From the NCBI RefSeq assembly GCF_030077735.1, contig NZ_JASJEU010000013.1:248001-312000 (forward strand): a stretch of DNA of 64,000 nucleotides. Direction: 5' to 3'. The notes under the pieces are model-generated. The model saw only the letters and a list, made by a program, of their open reading frames with translations, was not told where the DNA came from and made no database searches. Source of the stretch: Gordonibacter faecis (GTDB lineage: Bacteria > Actinomycetota > Coriobacteriia > Coriobacteriales > Eggerthellaceae). Made by a program: the position numbers and the translations under genes. Shown piece by piece: positions 57,135 through 64,000 of this stretch (its first letter is position 1; each line of letters begins with the position of its first letter).

Positions 57135-58358
57135 CTAGCGCAGCTTCGGCGTGACGAACGTGCACACGGCACCCACCACGGTAAGCGGCACCATGAGATA
57201 GAACGCCATATCCCAGCCCACTGCCTCGATGAGCAGACCTACCAAGCTGGAGCTCAGGAAGATGCCCACCCACTGGAACGTGTTCAGCAGCGCCACAGCC
57301 ATGTCGCCCTGTGCGGGTGGCACGAGTTCGGCCACGGCTGAGAAGCACAGGCCCACGATGCCCATAACCGCGATGCCGAACAGCACCACCAACACAATGA
57401 ACACGCCGGTGGGCCAGGTGGGCATGAGTGCGTAGGTCACGGCGCTGGCTAGCATGAGCACACCGAGCGGCTTCTTGCGCGAGCCCATCTTGTCCGATAT
57501 CATGCCCACCACGATGCCTACGGGGATGCCCACGAGCGGCGCAATGCTCACAATGGAACTGGCCGTTGCTGCATCCATGCCGCGCACTTCGGCCAGGTAC
57601 GTGGGCAAGAACGAGATGACGCCCTGCTCGGCAATCAGATACACCATGAGCGTGATGCCGATGAGCCACATGCCCGGGTTCAGGAACACGTCCTTTGAGA
57701 ACAGCTTCGCTGGCGCAGCCGAGGCGCCCTCGGGTGCCTCTGTGACCGGCGCTTCCTTAGCTTGTGCAGCCGCCGTAAGCGACACGTCCAGATTGCGCAG
57801 GGCTACGATCCATGCCACGAGGAACACGGCAGCGTAGATGGCCGTAAACCACCATACGTTCTCCCACGCGCCGCTCTCGGCAATACGGGGAGCCAGGTTG
57901 AACATGGCTATCTGGCCGAACGCCATAAAGCACATGAGAAGGCCCATGGCGCTGCCGCGGCGTCGGTCGTCGAACGAGCTGGCTACCGCTGCCGGCCCCA
58001 GCGTCATGAGTAGGATGAGCCCCACGCCCTCCACGATGCGGCTGCCCAGCATGACGGCGTACCCTAAGTCGAACGCACCTGTCACCGATCCGGCCAGGAT
58101 GGCGGCCAGGGCAATGATGCCCGTCTTGTAGTACCCCAGCTTCGCTATGATGACGCCGCTAGGAATAGCCAGGAAAATTCCCGAGAATACAAACACCGAG
58201 ATGAGCAGCCCAGCCTGCCCAGCACCCGCGAGCCCCATGCTCTCCGTGAGCACCGGCACGATGGGTGCCACCTTGTTCAGACACATGGCTCCCGCCGTCA
58301 TGGACATAAGCATCATGAACAACACGAGCCCGGGAGAGATCTTCTTGCGATTGGTCAT
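57135..58358 (-). CDS. MFS transporter
   Basis: 407 residues, ATG 58358 with AAAGGGGTG upstream. Twelve hydrophobic segments, with the conserved loop motif between helices 2 and 3 (GVIIAKLGYYKTG) and a central hydrophilic loop (about residues 190-215). Likely co-transcribed with the nitrilase gene 155 bases downstream and regulated by the divergent LysR gene. Confidence 0.88.
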   Translation of the reverse strand: MTNRKKISPGLVLFMMLMSMTAGAMCLNKVAPIVPVLTESMGLAGAGQAGLLISVFVFSGIFLAIPSGVIIAKLGYYKTGIIALAAILAGSVTGAFDLGYAVMLGSRIVEGVGLILLMTLGPAAVASSFDDRRRGSAMGLLMCFMAFGQIAMFNLAPRIAESGAWENVWWFTAIYAAVFLVAWIVALRNLDVSLTAAAQAKEAPVTEAPEGASAAPAKLFSKDVFLNPGMWLIGITLMVYLIAEQGVISFLPTYLAEVRGMDAATASSIVSIAPLVGIPVGIVVGMISDKMGSRKKPLGVLMLASAVTYALMPTWPTGVFIVLVVLFGIAVMGIVGLCFSAVAELVPPAQGDMAVALLNTFQWVGIFLSSSLVGLLIEAVGWDMAFYLMVPLTVVGAVCTFVTPKLR

Positions 58359-58493
58359 TGTCTTCACCCCTTTCGCGGCCGTCTGGCCGCATCCGTGCGC
58401 GCCGTGCACCCGCTGAACCCTGAAACCGCAGGTGAGTGATAGCTGCGCTCATACCTCCCGTACTGCTCCCAGCTTACGCGCAGGGCTTTCTAT

Positions 58494-58562
58494 AGCGGAA
58501 CGAACGATATGGAGAGGGGTATCAATAGTCACGTGAGGCCGATTCAAAACATGCGTTCCGCT
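58494..58562. promoter_or_regulatory. Inverted repeat in the MFS-LysR divergent promoter region
   Basis: agcggaacg (58494-58502) and cgttccgct (58554-58562) are perfect inverted half-sites 51 bases apart, consistent with two LysR-type binding positions. Confidence 0.35.
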
Positions 58563-58637
58563 GCGTAGAATGAAGGTGAGGAACCGAAGGTGGGCCCATC
58601 CGGGCCGGTCGCAGACGAAACGGAGAAGGAGGCGGCC

Positions 58638-59552
58638 ATGGACACACGCGATCTCAAGGTGTTCGTGGCCGTCTATGAGACGAAGAGCATCACGCGCGCA
58701 GCAAAGAATCAGTTCCTAAGCCCCCAGGGGTGCAGCAAAATCATCCAGAAGATAGAAGGCGAACTGAGCACGTCGCTGTTTGCCCGCAACCACTTCGGCG
58801 TTGCGCCCACGCCGCAGGGCGATGCGCTCTACCGCCGTGCGCAGATGGTTATTCGTCTGCTCGACGGCGTGAAGGACGAGGTGGAGGCCGCCCGTGCTCT
58901 CAAGTACACGCTGAATATCGCCTCGACACAGGGCGTTTCGGAGTACCTCTCGCTCGCATTCGTGCGCGATTTTTCCGAAAGCCATCCGCATATCAGCCCA
59001 CGCATCATGGAAAGCCCCGACGCTATTGCGAAGCAGCGCACGCTTGACAACGTTGCCGAAGTTGGTGTGCTGGGTGGGCCGGTGGACCTGTCGGTGTTCC
59101 ATGCCGTGCCGTTTACGCATCACCGGCCATGCCTGGTCATCAACGAGGCGAACCCATTGGCGCGCAAAGCTGCCATCGACTACGTCGATCTGGACAACCA
59201 GCCACTTGCCATGGTGAGCCGCGAGTTTGCCTCGCACCACCTGGTTGTGAATCGCCTGGCGAATGCTGGTGCGCATGCGGACATCGTGATGGAGGCCACC
59301 GAGCTGGACCTGTGCCACCGTCTGGCCGAGCAGGGGGACGCCATCGCCGTGTCGTTCGACTTCGCTGCCTGGGGTGGAAGACGCTCACATACGGTCATCC
59401 GTCCCTTCGCCGATCGCACGTTTCTCTGGGAGACGTTCATCGTCCGCAAGGCCGGTGCCAACTTGTCGCCCCAGGCCCAGGAGTTCTGCGACTTCGCCCT
59501 GTCTTGGGTGGCCGACCATCGTGCCGACCTCTTCCAATGGCCGGGTGCGTGA
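58638..59552 (+). CDS. LysR-family transcriptional regulator
   Basis: 304 residues from ATG 58638 (AAGGAGG upstream). N-terminal winged HTH (DLKVFVAVYETKSITRAAK, then QGCSKIIQKIE), an effector domain from about residue 90. Divergent from the MFS and nitrilase genes, which it probably controls. Confidence 0.9.
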   Translation: MDTRDLKVFVAVYETKSITRAAKNQFLSPQGCSKIIQKIEGELSTSLFARNHFGVAPTPQGDALYRRAQMVIRLLDGVKDEVEAARALKYTLNIASTQGVSEYLSLAFVRDFSESHPHISPRIMESPDAIAKQRTLDNVAEVGVLGGPVDLSVFHAVPFTHHRPCLVINEANPLARKAAIDYVDLDNQPLAMVSREFASHHLVVNRLANAGAHADIVMEATELDLCHRLAEQGDAIAVSFDFAAWGGRRSHTVIRPFADRTFLWETFIVRKAGANLSPQAQEFCDFALSWVADHRADLFQWPGA

Positions 59553-59746
59553 GGGCGCATACACTGGCTGGGGTCCTTTTCGGGAACGGGGTGCTCGGCG
59601 TGTCGGCGTTGATCGCAGGTGCACGCCGATCTCGTGAATGGGGAGGTGGTGGGCAGTCCGGTATGGGTGCGGTGTGCTATGCTACGGGGAACAAATGAGG
59701 CCAAACTGCGCAGGTAGATGAGGCCGCGAGAGGTAAGGAGTTGTGC

Positions 59747-60067
59747 ATGCGCCAAGGTAGCGCGCCGAATTTTTGCCCGCCGGTGGAAGAGGGCATTGTT
59801 GTTGAATTTGAAGACGAGACGGGTGAACACATCGCCCTGGAGTTCTTGGGTATCATCCTGCACGGCGAGCGCCGCTACGGGTTTTTCTTCCCTGTGTCGG
59901 ACGATGAGCCGGTGGGCTCGTCGGGTGAACTGGTGCTTCTCGAAGTGACCGAACTTGACGAAGACGAGCAGCCGGTTGCCTTCGAGCTGGTGGAGGATGA
60001 AGGCGTGGCCGCTGAGGTGTACGAGGACTTCAAGCAGGCCACCAAAGACCTCTACGACTTCGCGTAA
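59747..60067 (+). CDS. DUF1292-like small acidic protein
   Basis: 106 residues, ATG 59747 preceded by AAGGAG (a TTG two codons earlier is possible). Acidic beta-rich sequence (VEFEDETGEHIALEFLG; VTELDEDEQPVAFELVED) resembling DUF1292 proteins, whose function is unknown. Single gene, terminator at 60135. Confidence 0.65.
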   Translation: MRQGSAPNFCPPVEEGIVVEFEDETGEHIALEFLGIILHGERRYGFFFPVSDDEPVGSSGELVLLEVTELDEDEQPVAFELVEDEGVAAEVYEDFKQATKDLYDFA

Positions 60068-60134
60068 CGCGTGACCCATGCGTGTCTCGCGCGCAACCCG
60101 CGCAACGCGCTTCTCTCACCTGCCCGAGAAACAA

Positions 60135-60177
60135 ACGACGGCCGGGTGTACCTTTGCAGGTGACACCCGGCCGTCGT
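60135..60177. terminator. Long hairpin terminator
   Basis: acgacggccgggtgt (60135-60149) pairs perfectly with acacccggccgtcgt (60163-60177), between convergent small genes. Confidence 0.75.
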
Positions 60178-60214
60178 ATACGGTCAAAGAGGGTGCCCAC
60201 ACGGGCAGACTGGT

Positions 60215-60409
60215 CTAGCGGCCGAAGCGATCCCAGCCGCCGTCAGGCTTTACTAACTCAGACTGCGCGATGGCGGCCAAGTACATAATTTCGTTGCAAA
60301 TGGAACGCTCTAAAGTGCAAACCTCTTCTTCGGTTTGCGCGGTCGCGAAGATGCGACCGACGGCGGTCTTGATAATATCTATTTGCTGTTCGTAATCATC
60401 ATTCCCCAT
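60215..60409 (-). CDS. Small hypothetical protein
   Basis: 64 residues, ATG 60409 with AGGACA upstream. Largely helical (IDIIKTAVGRIFATAQTEEEV). No signal, metal site or recognised domain. An AT-rich stretch upstream (about 60430-60480) probably holds its promoter. Confidence 0.5.
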   Translation of the reverse strand: MGNDDYEQQIDIIKTAVGRIFATAQTEEEVCTLERSICNEIMYLAAIAQSELVKPDGGWDRFGR

Positions 60410-60587
60410 AATGTGTCCTACGGCGTCATCTATCCTTATATATAATCTAATTACTCATACTAAATGTTATACTACTGTAAACCAACTGCAATAAATGCAC
60501 AGTTTACGACATTTCAGACACGCGGCGGGGGCCTTTTTCGGTTCGCGGTCGATTACATGGAATGCCCACTGTAGCAGGTTTGGACGC

Positions 60588-61001
60588 CTAGAATGCTAAG
60601 GGCTCCCAACTCCCGTCGATGTCACAGATCCACGCCTGGGGTTCGGCAACCGAAAAGAACGTGAGTTCGGGGTCGTTCGGCCCGTCGTGCACTTCTCCCA
60701 GGGCAGCCATATGCTCGAAGCCCGCGCGGCGCACGTCCGCGTTCGCGCGGTCATCCAGGTCGGCGCGTCCGCGCAGAATGATCCAGCCGCTGCCCGGTCG
60801 CCAGGCGGTTACCTCGAACTTCGGGTTCGCCTGCAACTCGCGGTACACGTCTTTTGTGGTGGCGGTGCAAAACCAGATGCGCCCGTCCTGTTCGGCGGCG
60901 AAGCTGAAGGGGCGCACATGCGGCTGGTCGCCCTCGCACGTGGCCAGATACCACGCCGGTACGCTGGTCAAATATTCAATGATGGTTTCGTTTGCGGTCA
61001 T
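60588..61001 (-). CDS. Pyridoxamine 5'-phosphate oxidase-like flavin-binding protein
   Basis: 137 residues, ATG 61001. The split-barrel pattern is seen (VPAWYLATCEGDQPHVRPFSF; IWFCTATTKDVYRELQ), as in FMN- or F420-binding PNPOx-like proteins. Substrate unknown. It follows the ecfT gene by 15 bases in the same direction; with the riboflavin-type transporter genes upstream a flavin link is plausible. Confidence 0.8.
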   Translation of the reverse strand: MTANETIIEYLTSVPAWYLATCEGDQPHVRPFSFAAEQDGRIWFCTATTKDVYRELQANPKFEVTAWRPGSGWIILRGRADLDDRANADVRRAGFEHMAALGEVHDGPNDPELTFFSVAEPQAWICDIDGSWEPLAF

Positions 61002-61016
61002 GGGGCATCCTTTCGG

Positions 61017-61823
61017 TTAGTGGGGAAGGAAGTTGGTGAGGACAACAGCCACCAGCATGGACACGAGCACGCCCGTGGCCACCGCGTCGCGCCGCGTGAG
61101 GCGCAGCGGGTGGAGGCGCGTCCGTCCGGACCCTCCGTGGTAGCAGCGGGCGTCCATGGCGCCTGAGAGCGTCTCTGCATGACGAAAGGCGCTGGTGAAC
61201 AGCGGCACCATGAGCGAAGTGAGCGAGGACACGCCGCCCTTGAACGGGTTGGCGGTAAACGTGGCACCGCGGCTCATCTGCGCGCGGCGGATGGTTTGCA
61301 GTTCAAAGGCGAACTGGGGCAGAAAGCGCAGGGCAATACCCATCATCATGCCCAGCTCGTGCGCCGGCACGCCTACGCGGGTGAAGGGGCCAAGCAGCCG
61401 CTCGAACGCTTCGGTGATGTCAAGCGTGGTGGTGGTCAGCGTGAGCAGGCTCATGCCCAAAAGCAGCAGCACCAAGCGACACGCGATGAACGCCGCCGAC
61501 ACGAGGCCCCCTTCGCTCACCTGAATAATCCACCAGGAGAACAGCACGGGCCCGTCCTGCACGAAGAATATGTTGAGCAGCGCGGTTATCACCACGATAA
61601 ACGCCAAAGGAGCAATAGATGTAAGCGCCGCGCCCGCCGGGATTTCTGCCAGCATGAAGAACCCCACCACGAACAGGGCGCACACAGCCAGGCCCCAAAA
61701 CGTCTGGGCCGCAAACACCACGGCCATGAACGCGAGCGACAACACCAATTTCGCGCGTGGATCCAGGCGGTGAAGCGGGCTTGAGCCGGGCCAGTAGCGG
61801 CCGATGATGGCGGTATCAGGCAT
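61017..61823 (-). CDS. ecfT: ECF transporter transmembrane subunit EcfT
   Basis: 268 residues from ATG 61823, overlapping the end of the ATPase gene by 8 bases. About 5-6 hydrophobic segments. The coupling helices with an Ala-Arg-containing motif are seen (RRAQMSRGA; MDARCYHGG). It joins the S component to the two ATPases. Confidence 0.88.
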   Translation of the reverse strand: MPDTAIIGRYWPGSSPLHRLDPRAKLVLSLAFMAVVFAAQTFWGLAVCALFVVGFFMLAEIPAGAALTSIAPLAFIVVITALLNIFFVQDGPVLFSWWIIQVSEGGLVSAAFIACRLVLLLLGMSLLTLTTTTLDITEAFERLLGPFTRVGVPAHELGMMMGIALRFLPQFAFELQTIRRAQMSRGATFTANPFKGGVSSLTSLMVPLFTSAFRHAETLSGAMDARCYHGGSGRTRLHPLRLTRRDAVATGVLVSMLVAVVLTNFLPH

Positions 61824-62787
61824 GCGCGTTCCCCTTCGCCTGCGCCGCACCGGTCAGTTGGGCGGCCAGGTCATCCGCCAGCGATTCATCGTCGTACAGG
61901 GCGCGCGGCAAGCTGAACCCGCAGGTGCGCAGCTCGTGGGCGAGACGCTGGGCCGCGGGCACATCAAGGCCGATGGCGCGCAGTTCCTCGCCGCGCGCGA
62001 ACACTTCCTCAGGCGTGCCAAGCGCGAACAACTCACCCTCGTTCAGTACGAGGATGCGGTCGGCCAGCCGCGCCAAATCGTCCATGCTGTGCGACACCAT
62101 GACCACGGTGAGGCCGCCTGCGTGCAGGCCAGCCACCAGGTCTAAGAACTCCGCGCGCCCCACGGGGTCGAGGCCCGCCATGGGTTCATCCAGCACCAGC
62201 ACACGCGGCTCCATGGCCAGCACGCCCGCGAACGCCACGCGCCGCTGCTGGCCGCCCGACAACTCAAAGGGGCTCTTGTCGCGCACGTCGTCGAAAGCCA
62301 ATCCCACACGCTCAAGCGCCCGGCGTACGCGCTGTTCCAGTTCATCGCCGGCAATGCCAAGGTTGCGTGGGCCGAACGCCACATCGTCGTACACCGTGGC
62401 GGCGAACAGCTGGTGCTCCGGGTACTGAAACACCATGCCTACCTGCCCGCGGCACTCCTGCGCCACGCGCTTGTCGGCCACATCGCGCCCTGCAAACAGC
62501 ACGCGCCCGCGCGTGGGATGCACGAGACCGTTCAGGTGCTGCACAAGCGTGCTCTTGCCGCTGCCGGTGTGCCCGGCGATGCCGAGAAATTCCCCGTCGC
62601 GCAGCTGAAAGCTGATGTCGCGCAGCGCCCATATGGCGTTGGGGTCGGTGCCCCACACCGGCTTGCCGTGCGCTTGCACCGAGGGCGGCTCTTCGGCGGC
62701 CCCGCGTTTCGCACGGCGCGCGCGCCGCTTCTTCTGATGCTCGGGGTTGGTGTATGAGTAGCTTACGCCTTCGAAAGTAAGCGGCAC
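61816..62787 (-). CDS. ECF transporter ATPase (EcfA2-type)
   Basis: 323 residues from GTG 62787, preceded by AAGGAGGAG; upstream extension is not supported. Walker A GHTGSGKST, Q loop VFQYPEHQLF, signature LSGGQQRR, Walker B VLVLDEP. A basic insert of about 35 residues (KKRRARRAKRG) after the first strand is unusual. It overlaps the other ATPase gene by 25 bases. Confidence 0.9.
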   Translation of the reverse strand: MPLTFEGVSYSYTNPEHQKKRRARRAKRGAAEEPPSVQAHGKPVWGTDPNAIWALRDISFQLRDGEFLGIAGHTGSGKSTLVQHLNGLVHPTRGRVLFAGRDVADKRVAQECRGQVGMVFQYPEHQLFAATVYDDVAFGPRNLGIAGDELEQRVRRALERVGLAFDDVRDKSPFELSGGQQRRVAFAGVLAMEPRVLVLDEPMAGLDPVGRAEFLDLVAGLHAGGLTVVMVSHSMDDLARLADRILVLNEGELFALGTPEEVFARGEELRAIGLDVPAAQRLAHELRTCGFSLPRALYDDESLADDLAAQLTGAAQAKGNAHA

Positions 62788-63584
62788 AGCTCCTCCTTCA
62801 GCTCGTTCTCGGAAACGGTCACGTTCACGTCCACGCCGCGCTCGCGCAGTAGGCAGGATAGGCGGCACGCGAATGGCACGTTCAGGTTCAAATGCTCCAG
62901 AAGCGCCGCCTGCGTGAGTACCTCAGACGGCGGGCCGTCCAGGCGCACGTGGCCTCCGTCGAGTACCACCACACGGTCGGCCTGGGCGGCCTCTTCCATG
63001 AAGTGCGTGATCATGACTACGGTCATGCCGCGCTCGTGCAGCGTGCGCGCCACGCGCATAAGCCCCGCGCGTCCGCGGGGGTCGAGCATGGCCGTGGCCT
63101 CGTCTAGTATGAGTATGTCGGGCTCCATGGCCAGCACTCCCGCAATGGCCACGCGCTGCTTCTGGCCGCCCGAAAGCGCGTTTGTTTCACGTGTGTCGAA
63201 GCCTTGCAGCCCCACATCGGCCAGCGCATCGGCCACGCGTTCACGCAGTTCATCGGCGGGTACGCCCAGGTTTTCGGGGCCAAACGCCACGTCGTTTTCC
63301 ACGAGGCTGGCCACCAGTTGGTCGTCGGGGTTTTGAAACACCATGCCTGCGTTGCTGCGGATGAAGTAGGTGGCGGACTCGTCGGCCGTGCTGCGCCCGA
63401 GCACCGACACCGTACCCTCGTCGGGCACGAGCAGTGCGTTTATGTGCTTGGCCAGCGTGGACTTGCCCGACCCGTTGCCGCCGAGCACGCACACAAACTG
63501 CCCGCGCTCGATGCGCAGGTTGATGCCGTCCAGCACGAAGGCATCGCCATCGTAAGAAAACGCCACGTTCGAGAACTCTATCAA
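62763..63584 (-). CDS. ECF transporter ATPase (EcfA1-type)
   Basis: 273 residues from TTG 63584, with AAAGGA just upstream and the N-terminus IEFSNVAFSYDG. Upstream frames only give Pro-rich sequence. Walker A GGNGSGKST, Q loop VFQNPDDQLV, signature LSGGQKQR, Walker B ILILDEAT. Pairs with the next ATPase to form the A1/A2 dimer. Confidence 0.9.
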   Translation of the reverse strand: MIEFSNVAFSYDGDAFVLDGINLRIERGQFVCVLGGNGSGKSTLAKHINALLVPDEGTVSVLGRSTADESATYFIRSNAGMVFQNPDDQLVASLVENDVAFGPENLGVPADELRERVADALADVGLQGFDTRETNALSGGQKQRVAIAGVLAMEPDILILDEATAMLDPRGRAGLMRVARTLHERGMTVVMITHFMEEAAQADRVVVLDGGHVRLDGPPSEVLTQAALLEHLNLNVPFACRLSCLLRERGVDVNVTVSENELKEELCRLLSKA

Positions 63585-63706
63585 GGTGGTCCTTTCGGGT
63601 TGGTTCGGGGGAGGTGGAGGGCGGGGTGGGGGTGGAGCGCCGCGGTTGCCGGCCGCGGGCAGCGGGCCGTCGCCCGCGCTTGCTGCACCTGCGCCCTTGG
63701 CGGCGT

Positions 63707-64000
63707 TTAGCGGCCCTTCACCTGCTTTTTCTTCGGCGTAATAAGGTTCGACACACTCTTGTACACCACCAGTGTCAGCACGCTGTTCAGAATGGCTTTG
63801 ATCAGGTTGAACGGCGTGAGGATAGGCAGCACCATAGCCACCACGGCATCGAAGGGCACACCCAGCCACGCGGGCGTAATCACCAGGTTGCCGAGGATGG
63901 CCATGAGGGTGGCGAGCACCACGCTCAGCGTCAGACCCGCAACGGCCGCCTTGAACGTGCGGCGCTTGCGGTAGATGAGCGCCGCCGGCAGAATGAAGCC
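63707..64000 (-). CDS. ECF transporter S component, RibU-like (partial)
   Basis: The C-terminal 97 residues are inside the window; the gene continues beyond base 64000. Sequence features (AALIYRKRRTFKAA; ILGNLVITPAW; ILTPFNLIKAILN) match the last helices of the riboflavin transporter RibU. It is upstream of both ATPase genes and ecfT, giving an S-A-A-T operon, probably for riboflavin. Confidence 0.75.
   Translation of the reverse strand, partial: GFILPAALIYRKRRTFKAAVAGLTLSVVLATLMAILGNLVITPAWLGVPFDAVVAMVLPILTPFNLIKAILNSVLTLVVYKSVSNLITPKKKQVKGR

Overview
The window looks like a chromosomal segment from a GC-rich anaerobic actinobacterium of the Eggerthellaceae (Coriobacteriia: Eggerthella, Gordonibacter, Slackia, Adlercreutzia and relatives). 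This is inferred from gene content: several DMSO-reductase-family molybdenum enzymes without Tat signals, each with small Fe-S or zinc-ribbon partners; LuxR regulators with about 12 N-terminal membrane segments; a Tat-lipoprotein flavin reductase; MFS carriers; and very large leucine-rich-repeat (LRR) surface proteins. No rRNA, tRNA, CRISPR array or insertion sequence was recognised.

Layout. 1-3000: the 3' end of a G3E GTPase gene, a nested inverted repeat, and a fused ArsM-ArsS arsenic methylation/arsenosugar enzyme. 3200-7100: a cytoplasmic molybdoenzyme with a small helix-hairpin-helix protein, two tiny zinc-ribbon proteins and a TetR-type regulator. 7300-18630: a lower-GC divergent island. 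The leftward arm has a zinc ribbon, a molybdoenzyme and a 2x[4Fe-4S] protein. The rightward arm has a double MFS carrier, a second molybdoenzyme lacking every N-terminal Fe-S cysteine, another 2x[4Fe-4S] protein and a small protein, followed by a membrane LuxR regulator and a fourth zinc ribbon. It resembles the catechol-dehydroxylase-type loci of gut Eggerthellaceae, but the substrate is unknown. 18700-19570: a short-chain dehydrogenase.

19600-39070: two tandem paralogous genes of about 9.2 kb for secreted LRR proteins. Each has the same promoter with a conserved upstream box, then a signal peptide, then a run of 15 G. As written, both runs put the signal peptide out of frame with the body, so both genes read OFF. 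Runs of 14 or 17 G would switch them ON. This is a probable phase-variable adhesin pair and the most striking system here. The first gene has a second run of 13 G in an LRR, and a possible 28-residue hydrophobic toxin lies between the two genes.

39400-43250: housekeeping genes yebC-ruvC-ruvA-ruvB, with a LexA-like SOS box before ruvC. 43400-47350: a second membrane LuxR regulator broken by a one-base frameshift, a Tat-lipoprotein flavin reductase and a small coiled-coil protein. 47560-56000: cspA, queA, queH, a HAD hydrolase gene, tgt and secDF, interrupted by non-coding repeats with covarying hairpins and REP-like elements. 56080-64000: a nitrilase-family enzyme and an MFS carrier opposite a LysR regulator, small conserved proteins, a flavin-nucleotide-binding protein and an ECF transporter set (ecfT, two ecfA, a RibU-like S component cut by the window end).
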